Of a DNA stretch of 64,000 nucleotides, positions 28,418-38,225 are shown one piece after another. The stretch lies in assembly GCF_963678865.1 (NCBI RefSeq), contig NZ_OY787459.1, positions 586,501-650,500 of the forward strand, written 5' to 3'. Within the stretch, counting starts at the first letter, position 1; each line of letters starts with the position of its first letter. Under the pieces are notes generated by a model that was not told the origin of the DNA, did no database searches, and saw only the letters and a program-made list of their open reading frames with translations. The translations under genes were made by a program, and so were the position numbers. The DNA comes from Maridesulfovibrio sp. (GTDB lineage: Bacteria; Desulfobacterota; Desulfovibrionia; Desulfovibrionales; Desulfovibrionaceae).

Positions 28418-28602
28418 TCTATAACTACTTATTTTTAATTGAAATAAACTTAAAGTAAAACATAAACTTTCTGTCCATGCATATATTTGAATACCGCCTC
28501 GCTGTCCATAATTTAGACCGCCTTGAATTACGGGGACGGATAATGACCAAACTATACGGACTTAATGAACTCTTTTAGGAGCAGCAAGCTGGATATATAA
28601 AT

Positions 28603-28636
28603 AAAAAAAGCGCCATCCCTGTCCGGAATGGCGCTT
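28603..28636 (-). terminator. Intrinsic terminator after the SufB-like gene
   Basis: A 9-bp stem (28608-28616 with 28628-28636) is followed on the minus strand by seven Ts. It closes the sufC-sufB pair. Confidence 0.9.
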
Positions 28637-28658
28637 AATTGTGATAAATGCAGAATCT

Positions 28659-29819
28659 CTACATGGATTCGTTTGCATCAAGCTCTTCGATCTGTTTGTC
28701 GATTTCCTTCTGCAATTTTTCGGGCAGGCCCATGATATCCACGTTGAGGAAGCCGCGTACAATGGTTGAGGTTGCTTCATCCTCATCCATACCGCGAGCC
28801 ATGAGATATTCAATTTCTTCCTGTGCAATCTTGCCGACTGCGGCCTCGTGGGAAAGTTCCACGCCTTCCACTGTGCCTTCCAGTTCGGGAACAGCATGAA
28901 TGCGTCCGCCGCCGAGAATGAGTCCCTGACACTCAATGTGGCCGCGTGCAGGAACAAAGTTACCCTGAATATGACCACGGGCAATGATAGTCCCACCGGT
29001 GGTGATGGTCCGGGAAATGGTTTCCGCCTTGGTGTTGGGTGCGTTCTGGATAATGCGGGTCCCGGTGTCGACATGAGAGCCTTCGGGAGCGACCAGAACA
29101 GAGTTGAAACGTGCAACCGCACCTTCGCCGTTCAGAAAAATAGTCGGGTAAGACTGGAGGTCTTTAACTTTTTTCATCAGCACATAGTTGTTGATGAGCG
29201 TTCCACCCTCTTCAACAACACCAACGGTGCGAGGACGCACGACAGTATTTTCACCCCAGTTATGAACCATGGTGAAGGTGAGCTTACCGCCCTTTTTAAC
29301 ATAAAATTCGGAAAGACCGAAATGTCCGCCTGAGAATTTATCATGGGCAGCAGCACAACCGGTAATAATGTGCAGCTCGGAATCTTCCTCAACAACCACG
29401 ATATTATGGATGTTCTGCCCGGAGTTTTCAGCTTTGAGAAACAGACAGGACTGCACAGGCTTTTCAATCTTTGCGCCTTTTTTGGTACGCACAAAGTATC
29501 CGCCGTGCAGATTGTCTGCAGCGTTGCGGGTAAACTCGTCCTTGTCTTTGTCAATGAGATTGAAGTAGTAGTCCGGCAGGCCGTCATATTTATCAAGGGC
29601 CTTTTTAATGTCCATGACTTCAACATCTTTATCATTGCTACCGCAGTGTACGTTGGAGTGATCAACCTGCATAAAGGTGGCGCTGACATCCTTGGCGTCA
29701 ACATCAACGCCTGCCATGATCAGCTGCTCTTTTTCTTCAGCTCCAATTGAAGAAAGATCTTCAATTACTGCGTGCTCCAGCCCTTCAAATTTAAAATCGT
29801 TCAGATCAATTTTTTTCAT
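28659..29819 (-). CDS. sufB: SufB/SufD-family Fe-S cluster assembly scaffold (SufB-like, two-gene system)
   Basis: The 386-residue protein belongs to the SufB/SufD family: a central beta-helix region with NIHNIVVVEEDSELHIITGCAA, TFTMVHNWGENTVVRPRT and the C-terminal GLILGGGRIHAVPELEG...ELSHEAAVGKIAQEEIEYLMARGMDEDEA. It partners SufC to build Fe-S clusters. It is shorter than E. coli SufB (about 495 aa), and no SufA, SufS, SufE or second SufB/D gene is adjacent. This is the minimal SufC-SufB arrangement seen in anaerobes. SufB versus SufD identity is uncertain. Confidence 0.85.
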   Translation of the reverse strand: MKKIDLNDFKFEGLEHAVIEDLSSIGAEEKEQLIMAGVDVDAKDVSATFMQVDHSNVHCGSNDKDVEVMDIKKALDKYDGLPDYYFNLIDKDKDEFTRNAADNLHGGYFVRTKKGAKIEKPVQSCLFLKAENSGQNIHNIVVVEEDSELHIITGCAAAHDKFSGGHFGLSEFYVKKGGKLTFTMVHNWGENTVVRPRTVGVVEEGGTLINNYVLMKKVKDLQSYPTIFLNGEGAVARFNSVLVAPEGSHVDTGTRIIQNAPNTKAETISRTITTGGTIIARGHIQGNFVPARGHIECQGLILGGGRIHAVPELEGTVEGVELSHEAAVGKIAQEEIEYLMARGMDEDEATSTIVRGFLNVDIMGLPEKLQKEIDKQIEELDANESM

Positions 29820-29844
29820 GATATTACTCCGTGGATTTACACTG

Positions 29845-30609
29845 CTAGTTCAGGCATTTCACGCATTCTTTGTATCCGTACTTGCGGATGTGCTCCAGAA
29901 TGTCACGAGGTCTGGCTTCACAGCAGAGGTGTCCGTTAAAAAGGACCTGTCCACGGTCAGCGTTGATGTAATCCAGAATGTGCCCGGTATGAGTGATAAT
30001 CAGGCCGCAGGTTTTTGTGCCCTGCTTCATCTTCTGCTCTTTCATGCTCAAATCAAGCTGGGGTTTGATTTCACCATCGAGCAGGGTACGGACCATTTTA
30101 CCGATGAGATGCATATTTTCCAGGTCAACACCGGATTCCGGCTCATCGAAAAGCAGCAGGCCAGGATTCTGGGCCATAAGCTGGAGCAGTTCAGACCGCT
30201 TGATTTCACCGCCGGAAAAACCGGAGTTGATATCACGGTCAAGAAAATTGGTCATATTAACCCGCTGGGCCAGCATCTCAACATCCACGTCAGAGCCGTT
30301 GCCGCACATCTTAACCAGATGACGGGTTTTCAAACCGTGGATGGTCGGAGGACGCTGAAAGGACATACCGATGCCGAGTCTGGCACGCTCGTAGATGGGG
30401 GCATAGGTAATATCTTCATCTTTAAAAGTAATTTTACCCTGAGTAACTTCATAATTTGTGAAACCCATGAGAGTCATGAGCAGAGAAGTTTTACCGGAAC
30501 CGTTAGGCCCGAACAGAATGAAGGTTTCCCCTTCCTTTATATGCAGGTTGAGGCCTTTGATAACCTCTTTATCGCCGATATTGACGTGCAAGTCTTCTAT
30601 CTTAAGCAT
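29845..30609 (-). CDS. sufC: SufC-type Fe-S assembly ATPase
   Basis: An ABC-type ATPase without membrane parts. Walker A GPNGSGKTSLL, signature NSGFSGGEIKRSELLQ and Walker B GLLLFDEPESGVD are intact, and the Q-loop SFQRPP is visible. The FSGGE(I/K)KR form is typical of SufC rather than transporter ATPases. Length (254 aa) is normal. The start is preceded by GTGAGGAA. It lies 25 nt upstream of the SufB-like gene. Confidence 0.92.
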   Translation of the reverse strand: MLKIEDLHVNIGDKEVIKGLNLHIKEGETFILFGPNGSGKTSLLMTLMGFTNYEVTQGKITFKDEDITYAPIYERARLGIGMSFQRPPTIHGLKTRHLVKMCGNGSDVDVEMLAQRVNMTNFLDRDINSGFSGGEIKRSELLQLMAQNPGLLLFDEPESGVDLENMHLIGKMVRTLLDGEIKPQLDLSMKEQKMKQGTKTCGLIITHTGHILDYINADRGQVLFNGHLCCEARPRDILEHIRKYGYKECVKCLN

Positions 30610-30891
30610 TGAAATTCCTCACTTTATAAGCAAAAAGCCAAAAATGGAGTTATTTAGTCGAATTAAGTACGCCTTGAAGAGCTAATAAAATTCACATTTC
30701 AAGTCCAGAATAAATAATGATTAATTTCACAATATCCCAAGCGTGCCAGACAAAACGTGCTATGAAAAATGGTAACTACTCAGCAAAAGTCAAGATGCAA
30801 AAAATAAAAACTCAAATTTCCTGACTACAACGATTTACTTCAAAGCTGATTATGACTAACTTGATAGCTCATTTTTTCAGGAGATATTTTT

Positions 30892-31635
30892 ATGGCTAAA
30901 AAGAAAATGAATTCCCTTTCCGATCTGAAAGGGTTAAAATTCAAAGAAGATAAAAAAGAAGAACACGTTCCTAAAGCAGTGCGTAAGGCACTGGAAGCGG
31001 TCAAAAAAAAGCCCGCTCCAGTTAAATCACAGGAAAAGCAAGTTGAAGTTGATGATGATCAGGCTTTCATGGACGCCATGATCGGGGTGGAGCGAATCGA
31101 CAAATCTACAGTAGCGCTCAAGAAGCCAAAACCAGCACCGGCTCCAAAACAATCCGAAGATGATGAAGGAAAAGAATATTTAAGCAGTCTGATTTCCGGT
31201 AAAATTGAATTTGAGCTGGAATATACCGACGAATTCATGTTCGGCTTTGTACGCGGTACGGATACCAAGGTTTTCCAGAAACTTAAGATGGGTGCTTTCA
31301 GCTACGAATCACATATCGACCTGCACGGTATGAATTCCGAACAGGCATTCGACAACCTGCTCTTTTTCATCCGTGAATCTTTCCTGCAGGGCAAGCGCTG
31401 TGTACTGGCCGTAACCGGACGCGGCAAAAACTCCCCCGGCGGACATTCGGTGCTCAAACGTGAAATCCAAGAATGGCTGACCCGCGACCCGTTCCGTCGA
31501 GTGGTACTGGCATTCTGCACTGCTCAGCCCAAGGACGGCGGAGCCGGAGCTGTCTACATCCTGCTGCGCAAACAGAAGAAAGTTCAGGGCAAAGTCAAAT
31601 GGGATAAAGGCATTAACTGGGGCAAAGAATTTTAA
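30892..31635 (+). CDS. Smr domain protein
   Basis: The N-terminal half is a Lys/Glu-rich, Pro-Ala-Pro low-complexity linker. The Smr domain begins at about 140 with the diagnostic LHGM (144-147) and continues with the VTGRGKNSPGG loop (about 175-184) and the final strand AGAVYILLRK. Smr domains are nicking endonucleases on branched DNA or cleave mRNA at stalled ribosomes (SmrB type). Its N-extension fits the free-standing type. Start supported by CAGGAGATATTTTT. Confidence 0.9.
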   Translation: MAKKKMNSLSDLKGLKFKEDKKEEHVPKAVRKALEAVKKKPAPVKSQEKQVEVDDDQAFMDAMIGVERIDKSTVALKKPKPAPAPKQSEDDEGKEYLSSLISGKIEFELEYTDEFMFGFVRGTDTKVFQKLKMGAFSYESHIDLHGMNSEQAFDNLLFFIRESFLQGKRCVLAVTGRGKNSPGGHSVLKREIQEWLTRDPFRRVVLAFCTAQPKDGGAGAVYILLRKQKKVQGKVKWDKGINWGKEF

Positions 31636-31772
31636 TTTCGAAAAATAGCCGAAGTCCTGTTAGGCTGAATTAAGGATTAAGGCTAGTTTTCAAAAAATGA
31701 TTTTAAATCCCAAGAACTTAGATGCAGTTTCACCGGGTAATATTCTGAACAGGTGATTAAAAAGGGCTGTCT

Positions 31773-32795
31773 GTGGAAATTTATGATAATCCGGATAGAA
31801 TTAAGCTGGCCTTTGGAATTCCATTTTTCAATATAGATTTCAATGAGCTGATGCATGCTGTTGGGGAAAAAGCCGGGGCCAAAGAAAAAACCATGATCTT
31901 TGCGCCCTCTTTCCCGTGGCTGCTGGATTATGCAAAAGCACCGCACCTCTGCCCTGATTATGCTGATTTTATTCTTGCAACAGATTCAGAATTAGTAAAC
32001 CTCGCGAAAAAATCTGATATCAAGCTGAAAATGCCCTTGGAGTACTTTGAACTCCCGGAACAGATCGCCCGAATCTGCGCCCACTACGGCTACAGCCTGC
32101 TCCACATATCCGAAACAGCCCTGAAAACCGATATCCTTGTCAGGGATGGATTCGTGCCCCTTTCATGGGATTTATTCACCCATTTCAAGACTACAGGTGA
32201 ACTGGATGACATCGATGTGCAATCAATCATCGGAAGTGCCAACAACCTGCGCCCGGACATCGTACTTATCTCGGCCCGACCGGATTCAATCTGCTGCTGT
32301 CTACCGAAAATCTATGAACATATGCATGACTGCGTTCTAATCTGCATCCCGCAGGACGTCGATAAAAACCGTATCGCAGATAAAGTTGACAACATAATCA
32401 CCCCGTTAATGCTCCTGCGTGAAGAGATAGATTTACTGGATGAAATCAAACAGACCGCATCGCTCGCCCTGCAATCTTCAATCAGAACTGACGAAACCTG
32501 CATCCCGGCAAAAATTGAAATTTCTGGAACACTGGATGCAGGACTAATCCCGGACCTGCTCCGTACCGGAACCCGCATGCTGGATCGAAACTTCTCACCC
32601 GCTCTTGATTTATCCAATACTCACGCGGCATCCGTCAAAGGAATGGAAGCCCTTTGTTTCTTGGGCCGCAAATTCCATGAAGCCGGGAAGAAAATAACAA
32701 TCAGCAAAATCTCACCGGCGCTGAGCAATAATATGCACCGCTCAGGTGCTATGTATTTCTTTGCTGATGTTCCGGGTATCCAGAGCAGATTCTAA
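31773..32795 (+). CDS. Putative WecG/TagA-fold and STAS domain fusion protein
   Basis: Two parts are seen. Residues 1-225 follow the layout of the WecG/TagA (GT26) glycosyltransferase fold: FGIPFFNIDFNELMHAV, a DFILATDSELVNLAKK block, ICAHYGYSLLHISE in place of the usual YLLGG, and LRPDIVLISARPD in place of PDLLLVGLGSP. Residues about 245-335 read as a STAS domain: AKIEISGTLDAG, ALDLSNTHAASVKGMEALCFLGRKFHEAGKKITI and SPALSNNM. The usual glycosyltransferase catalytic residues are not obvious. The start is a GTG preceded by AAAAAGG. The fold calls are by eye, and I know of no common protein with this pair. Confidence 0.6.
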   Translation: MEIYDNPDRIKLAFGIPFFNIDFNELMHAVGEKAGAKEKTMIFAPSFPWLLDYAKAPHLCPDYADFILATDSELVNLAKKSDIKLKMPLEYFELPEQIARICAHYGYSLLHISETALKTDILVRDGFVPLSWDLFTHFKTTGELDDIDVQSIIGSANNLRPDIVLISARPDSICCCLPKIYEHMHDCVLICIPQDVDKNRIADKVDNIITPLMLLREEIDLLDEIKQTASLALQSSIRTDETCIPAKIEISGTLDAGLIPDLLRTGTRMLDRNFSPALDLSNTHAASVKGMEALCFLGRKFHEAGKKITISKISPALSNNMHRSGAMYFFADVPGIQSRF

Positions 32796-32826
32796 ACTGA
32801 TAATTCCTACGAACGCAAAGTATCAA

Positions 32827-35169
32827 CTACAGCATATTCACCGGATCAAGGTCCATTGTAATACGGATCTGTTTTTTATCTGGATTGCGGCGCAATATTT
32901 CTGCATAAAGTTCACGCGTTTTCAGCCAATCATCAGACTTGAGCAGACAATTGAACCGCTTGCGGCCGCGCAACTGAGCCAGAGGTGCAGGAACCGGCCC
33001 CATAGCCATAATACCTGCCTCCTTTGCTGCCTCACGGATATGGCTAAAAAACGGTGGGCAGAGATGCTCCCCTTCCCAACCCATGGGATGGCTGATACGA
33101 ATCAAGGTTAATTTGGTAAATGGAGGATAGCGGAACCTGCGCCGTTTTTCGATTTCCTTCTCAAAAAAAGTTTTGTAATCAGCTGAAGTGACTGCTCCCC
33201 AGATAGGATTCTGGGGGTTACGGGTTTGAATGATGACCTCACCCGGCTTATCTCCCCGCCCTGCGCGTCCTGAGACCTGCACCAGCAACTGAAAAGTACG
33301 CTCTGCGGAACGATAGTCCGGCAGATTCAAACCGAGATCGCCCTCGGAAACAACTACCAGCGTCACGCCGGGGAAATTATGTCCCTTAGAGAGCATCTGA
33401 GTGCCTACCAGCACCTGTGCATCACCACGGGCAAAACTCTTCAGGATTTCATCCAGTCTTTCCTGTCTTCGTGTGGAATCGCGGTCCATGCGTAAAATTT
33501 TGGTTTCCGGTGGCAGAGCCTTGGCAACCTGCTCCTCAAGACGCTCAGTTCCTCCTCCCAGAGGCATGAGATTGCTGCCGCCGCAAGTGGCACAAGGCAA
33601 AGGGAAATGGTAGGCATTGCCGCAATAATGACATATGACCCGTTCCCGAGCCTTATGGTAGGTCATACTGACATTGCAATGCGGACACTTAAACGGTTCC
33701 TCACAATCAGTGCAATAAATAAGAGGTGAAAAACCGCGGCGGTTAAGCATGACTACCGCCTGTTCCCCTTTTTCCACTACTTCTTTCAAACGGGCTTCTG
33801 TTTCCGGTGCAAAGGGTTGTTCCGGATTTTTAATGTTACTGGTATCGACCACTTTTACCATCGGCAGAACTGATTTACCTACCCGTTTTTCCATGGAGAT
33901 AACATCAAATGCACCCTGCTGTGCAGCATGGAAGGTCTTGATATCCGGAGTGGCCGAACCGAGCACTAAAAGGCTTCCGGTCATATGAGCCAGAACATAA
34001 GCAACCTCTTTGGCCTGATACGGCAGCCGCTCCTCCTGCTTATAAGATTCGTCGTGCTCCTCATCCACAATAATAAGACCGGGATTACGCACGGGAAGAA
34101 ATAAAGCCGAGCGGGTCCCCACTATCAGTGCCGGACTTTCATCCTCGGCCAAGGCTCGAAAAATAGCTTCTTTACGTACCGGGGTCTGGTAGCCATGATA
34201 GAGGTATTTACGCGTTTCAGGAAACAACGGGCAGAGACCGTTCCACAAAGCATAAGCAAGTGCAATCTCCGGAACCAGTACTATAACAGACTTGCCCTGC
34301 TCCATGCATTTACGGGCTGCGGTCATGTAGACAAGGGTCTTGCCGCTTCCGGTTATGCCATGCAGCAATTTGACAACGCCCTTCGGTTCTTCGAGAGCGC
34401 AAAGCAATTCATTAATAGCCCCCTGCTGCTGCTCTGAAGGCACAAAATCCCATTTAGGTCCGGTAGCCACACATTTTTCAGCCGGATTGCGTTCTTCCTC
34501 AGGAGGAGGGCCTATTTTGACCAGTGAATCAGAATGAAGTTTCTTGATCACTCCGGTAGTCCAATCGCCCATGATATTTTTCAGAAAACCTTTCTCACGG
34601 GGACCGTTTTCAAAAAGAAACTCCAGAATCTGTAGCTGGCGGGCAGCATTAGGACGCACCGGCCACGGAGGATCGGAAGTAAGGCTGACGTATTCCTCTT
34701 TTTCAATGGAAGAAGGCAGGCTGACATTCATCCGCCTTTCGTTATAAATATGAACCAACTCCATTCTGCGCTCGGAAGACAGGCGGGCGATATCAAGGGC
34801 TTTCAGCCGGGCAGGAAAAGAACGGTCAGAGACCTTGAAAGATACTTTGGCGCTACGGAACCGTTTGGGAACAACATTTTCCAGCACCTTACCCAGAGGC
34901 TGCATCTGACGGGCACCGATATTGCGGTAAAGCTTGAAATGGTTTGAATTTAAAAGCGGTTCCCGCTCCAGAGGCCAGATTATGGATTTGAGTTCCACAT
35001 TTTCCGGCGGAATTTCCACTGTTTCAATAAGAAAAGCCACCCGCACTGAACGTCCCAAAGGAACAAGCACCCGCTGCCCTTCCATCAATTCAGGAAGGTC
35101 GGCGGGTGCTTCGTATGTGTAAATTGAATATGGCGGGCTGGCGAGGCATGCCTGCCAGAGTCTAGTCAT
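32827..35169 (-). CDS. priA: Primosomal protein N' (replication restart helicase PriA)
   Basis: PriA recognises stalled forks and reloads the replisome. The 780-residue protein has the N-terminal 3'-DNA-binding domain, the helicase motif I LLHGITGSGKTLVY, motif II VDEEHDESYKQ, and a zinc-binding Cys cluster: CTDCEEPFKCPHC followed by CHYCGNAYHFPLPCATCGG (two four-Cys sites). The later helicase motif VGTQMLSKGHNFPGVTLV is intact. The ATG is at 35169, 2 nt after the preceding gene. Confidence 0.96.
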   Translation of the reverse strand: MTRLWQACLASPPYSIYTYEAPADLPELMEGQRVLVPLGRSVRVAFLIETVEIPPENVELKSIIWPLEREPLLNSNHFKLYRNIGARQMQPLGKVLENVVPKRFRSAKVSFKVSDRSFPARLKALDIARLSSERRMELVHIYNERRMNVSLPSSIEKEEYVSLTSDPPWPVRPNAARQLQILEFLFENGPREKGFLKNIMGDWTTGVIKKLHSDSLVKIGPPPEEERNPAEKCVATGPKWDFVPSEQQQGAINELLCALEEPKGVVKLLHGITGSGKTLVYMTAARKCMEQGKSVIVLVPEIALAYALWNGLCPLFPETRKYLYHGYQTPVRKEAIFRALAEDESPALIVGTRSALFLPVRNPGLIIVDEEHDESYKQEERLPYQAKEVAYVLAHMTGSLLVLGSATPDIKTFHAAQQGAFDVISMEKRVGKSVLPMVKVVDTSNIKNPEQPFAPETEARLKEVVEKGEQAVVMLNRRGFSPLIYCTDCEEPFKCPHCNVSMTYHKARERVICHYCGNAYHFPLPCATCGGSNLMPLGGGTERLEEQVAKALPPETKILRMDRDSTRRQERLDEILKSFARGDAQVLVGTQMLSKGHNFPGVTLVVVSEGDLGLNLPDYRSAERTFQLLVQVSGRAGRGDKPGEVIIQTRNPQNPIWGAVTSADYKTFFEKEIEKRRRFRYPPFTKLTLIRISHPMGWEGEHLCPPFFSHIREAAKEAGIMAMGPVPAPLAQLRGRKRFNCLLKSDDWLKTRELYAEILRRNPDKKQIRITMDLDPVNML

Positions 35170-35171
35170 TA

Positions 35172-35933
35172 CTATTCTTTACCCGGTTTGAGACATTTTT
35201 TCAGAAATTCATAAACCCTGCCACCGGGGATCCCGCATCCTTTGGCCTTTTTAATGGCTGCAGGAGCAAATTCCGCCGGGGAAAACTTCTTGCGAATACT
35301 CTTCCACTGTACCCTGAAATCAATTTTCTCATCGCCTAGCTTAATGATTCCGGTATGCGGAAGCATAAAACCGGCAAACTTTGAATAAGTGCCGAAAGTA
35401 ATTTCGCATTGCGGACCTAAGACTATCTTAAGTGGTGCAAAATCTTCATTATTAAACCAGATCTGCGGAGAAGAATCATCTCCCTGCTCCGCACCGAACA
35501 CGAAAGCCGGGGTATCTTCATAAAATCCGTAACTTCTTGTGGAGTTGGAAACACCTATAGACTTCCAGTCTGCAACAGGATCATCCGGGGTCCAGAACTG
35601 CAATACTGAAACCGGCATTTCCGCCCCGGAAGGACACTGGGCGATAGTCTTGAAATATTGTCCCACGGACTTGGCCTCTACAGTGGCATTGCCCCCGGAC
35701 TCAATAAAAGTCTGCTGCCAGTGATCGTGCCCGCGTTTGATTATAAGACGGGTTCCCGGTTCCGAAGGAAAGGTCAATTCCGCTTCAAATGAAGTCAGTG
35801 AGCCATAGTTACGGTACATGGCATCATTAATTACCTCATCAGACGGAAAAAAAGCCCTTGCCGGACTGCTGAAAAACAGGCTCACGGCAAGGACTGAAAG
35901 TACTACATAACTATTTAAATTCTTTACGAACAA
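35172..35933 (-). CDS. Exported protein of unknown function (LolA-like layout)
   Basis: A clear signal peptide (VVLSVLAVSLFFSSPARA, cleavage after about residue 27) precedes a periplasmic domain rich in beta strands, such as SFEAELTFPSEPGTRLIIKRGHDHWQQTF and FAPLKIVLGPQCEITFGTYSKFAGFMLPHTGII. This resembles outer-membrane lipoprotein-carrier (LolA-type) folds by layout only. The start is a TTG at 35933 with GGGAG upstream; no ATG precedes the signal peptide. It overlaps the galU end by 10 nt, so it is coupled to galU. Confidence 0.75.
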   Translation of the reverse strand: MFVKNLNSYVVLSVLAVSLFFSSPARAFFPSDEVINDAMYRNYGSLTSFEAELTFPSEPGTRLIIKRGHDHWQQTFIESGGNATVEAKSVGQYFKTIAQCPSGAEMPVSVLQFWTPDDPVADWKSIGVSNSTRSYGFYEDTPAFVFGAEQGDDSSPQIWFNNEDFAPLKIVLGPQCEITFGTYSKFAGFMLPHTGIIKLGDEKIDFRVQWKSIRKKFSPAEFAPAAIKKAKGCGIPGGRVYEFLKKCLKPGKE

Positions 35934-36793
35934 GACAAAAGCTCCCGCAATCTGGATACAATATCATCACGAAGCCCCTCATCCTGAAGGGCAAAATAAA
36001 TATTTGCAGTAAGATAATCCACCCAATCCCCGGCGTCAAACCTTTGTCCACGAAGTTTAACCGCCAGAAGCTTATTATCCTGAGCAAGTCCCTGCAGAGC
36101 ATCAGTGAGCTGAATTTCTCCACCCACGCCCGGCTCCAGACTTTCCAGATGATCAAAAATCTCAGGCAGAAGAACGTAACGCCCTACTATCGCCAACCGC
36201 GAAGGGGCCTGACCGATAGCAGGTTTTTCAACCAGTGAACGGACCCGGTACATACCCGGAGCAAATTCTTCACCTTGGATAATACCATAGCGGTTGACCT
36301 TATTTTCAGGAACTTCAATAACGCCGACAACAGCCATATTCTCAGTACGGGCAGCATCAATAAGCTGCTTGATGCCAGGCTCAAGCCCGAACATCAGGTC
36401 ATCACCGACCATAACGGCAAAAGGATCATTCTTGCATACTTCTTTAGCGCAAAGCACTGCATGCCCGAGGCCGAGCTGTTTTTTCTGACGTACGGAAATA
36501 ATATTTACCATTTCCGCAACTTTCCTGACTTCCGCTAGGGCCTCTGTCTTACCGCCGCGCTTCAACACGTCTTCAAGGGAAAGGTTGTAATCAAAGTGGT
36601 CTTCAATGATCTTCTTGTTCTGGTTATTAATAAAAATAACATCAGTCAGTCCGCTGGACATGGCCTCTTCCACCACATGCTGCACAACGGGTTTCTTGAA
36701 AATGGGCAGCATTTCCTTGGGAATGTTCTTGGTGGCAGGCAATGATCTTGTACCCCATCCAGCAACCGGAACAATAACTTTCTTGATGACCAT
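35924..36793 (-). CDS. galU: UTP--glucose-1-phosphate uridylyltransferase
   Basis: GalU makes UDP-glucose for polysaccharide and lipid synthesis. The nucleotidyltransferase signature VIVPVAGWGTRSLPATKNIPKEMLPI opens the protein, followed by VMVGDDLMFG, GVIEVPENKVNRYGIIQGE and FDAGDWVDYL. The 289-residue length is normal. The ATG at 36793 follows AAGGAG. It comes after glmM in the ftsH-priA block, consistent with envelope-precursor supply. Confidence 0.95.
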   Translation of the reverse strand: MVIKKVIVPVAGWGTRSLPATKNIPKEMLPIFKKPVVQHVVEEAMSSGLTDVIFINNQNKKIIEDHFDYNLSLEDVLKRGGKTEALAEVRKVAEMVNIISVRQKKQLGLGHAVLCAKEVCKNDPFAVMVGDDLMFGLEPGIKQLIDAARTENMAVVGVIEVPENKVNRYGIIQGEEFAPGMYRVRSLVEKPAIGQAPSRLAIVGRYVLLPEIFDHLESLEPGVGGEIQLTDALQGLAQDNKLLAVKLRGQRFDAGDWVDYLTANIYFALQDEGLRDDIVSRLRELLSCS

Positions 36794-36845
36794 TGATCAT
36801 ATCTCCTTGAAATATTGGGTGCTTCTGCAGCTATTAAACTAATTG

Positions 36846-38195
36846 TCAGCGCAAATGTTCTTCCAGAACTTTTGCAAGCTCGGAAGTATAAGAATCAACC
36901 TTGGAACTGTCTTCTGCTTCAACCATCACTCTGGCAACAGATTCAGTTCCTGAATAACGCAGTAGAACTCGCCCTTTTCCGGCCAATTCATGCTCAACCT
37001 GCTTAAGGGCTTCCTGCACAGCGGGAACCTCTTCAAAGGGCCTTTTCCGCTTAACGTGAACATTCTGTAATTTTTGCGGATAAAGTTCAAGCAATCCGGA
37101 AAGCTCGGAAAGCGGTCTGTTCTTCACACACAGTATACGCAATAACTGCAAGGCTGCAAGCAGCCCATCGCCTGTGGTGCTGAATTCTTTAAAAATAAGA
37201 TGGCCGGACTGCTCTCCGCCCAGAATAGCTCCTTCACGGCGCATGGCTTCCACCACATAACGATCCCCGACCGGAGTACGCAACAGGGAACCGCCCTTTT
37301 CCTTCATAAAATTTTCAAGAGCCATGTTACTCATGACCGTGGCCACAAGCATGTTGCGGCTAAGCTTTTCCCGCTCCATAAGATCAGCGGCACACATGGC
37401 CATGATGACGTCTCCGTCAAGGACCTGCCCCTTCTCATCAACAACGATCAACCGGTCAGCATCACCATCAAGGGCCAGCCCGATGTCGGCATGCTCTTCC
37501 ACTACCCTTTGCCCCAGAATTTCAGGATACAGGGATCCGCATTTGTCATTGATGTTCAGACCGTCGGGCTTGTTACCTATACGGACAACCTCCGCCCCGA
37601 GTTCCTCGAACATATGACCGAGGCTGTAGGCAGCTCCGTTGGCACAATCAAGAACAAGCCTGACTCCGTTCAAAGTCATATTCTGTGGAAAGCTGTATTT
37701 AAGATAAACGATGTAACGTCCGCGAGCGTCATCAATCTTGAATGCACGGCCCACTTTCTCTGCCTGCGGATAATCCCACTGAGTGTCCTGAGACATAACC
37801 ATTTCTGCAATTTTATCTTCAACCTCATCAGGAAGCTTGTAGCCGCTGGCATCAAAAAACTTGATACCGTTATCCATGAACGGGTTGTGGGAAGCGGAAA
37901 TAACAATGCCGAGATCTGCACGCATGTTACGTGTCAGAAAAGATACGGCCGGAGTCGGCATAGGCCCGACCTGAAAAACATCCATACCCATGGCACAAAG
38001 CCCGGAAGTAAGCGCAGACTCAAACACATATCCTGAAAGGCGGGTATCTTTACCGATAATCACTTTATGGCGCTGATTTCCGTTCCTGAAATATGAACCG
38101 GCTGCAAGGCCCATACGCAGGGCAACTTCAGCTGTCATTGGAAATATATTTACCTGACCGCGCAAGCCGTCAGTGCCGAACAAACGTTTATTCAT
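36846..38195 (-). CDS. glmM: Phosphoglucosamine mutase
   Basis: GlmM converts glucosamine-6-phosphate to glucosamine-1-phosphate for UDP-GlcNAc. The N-terminal FGTDGLRG, the catalytic Ser102 in [12 protein letters not shown], the metal-binding DGDADR and the C-terminal RYSGTES phosphate site are intact. Length (449 aa) is typical. It is preceded by cdaA-cdaR, the conserved arrangement in which GlmM activity is linked to c-di-AMP synthesis. Confidence 0.97.
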   Translation of the reverse strand: MNKRLFGTDGLRGQVNIFPMTAEVALRMGLAAGSYFRNGNQRHKVIIGKDTRLSGYVFESALTSGLCAMGMDVFQVGPMPTPAVSFLTRNMRADLGIVISASHNPFMDNGIKFFDASGYKLPDEVEDKIAEMVMSQDTQWDYPQAEKVGRAFKIDDARGRYIVYLKYSFPQNMTLNGVRLVLDCANGAAYSLGHMFEELGAEVVRIGNKPDGLNINDKCGSLYPEILGQRVVEEHADIGLALDGDADRLIVVDEKGQVLDGDVIMAMCAADLMEREKLSRNMLVATVMSNMALENFMKEKGGSLLRTPVGDRYVVEAMRREGAILGGEQSGHLIFKEFSTTGDGLLAALQLLRILCVKNRPLSELSGLLELYPQKLQNVHVKRKRPFEEVPAVQEALKQVEHELAGKGRVLLRYSGTESVARVMVEAEDSSKVDSYTSELAKVLEEHLR

Positions 38196-38225
38196 CCATC
38201 TCTCCGAAAATATACAGACCGTTCA

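Noticed and set aside
28477..28578. 33-codon frame beginning MHIFEYRLAV upstream of the DUF457-type gene
   Set aside because: No ribosome site, no recognisable product, and too short to distinguish from chance.
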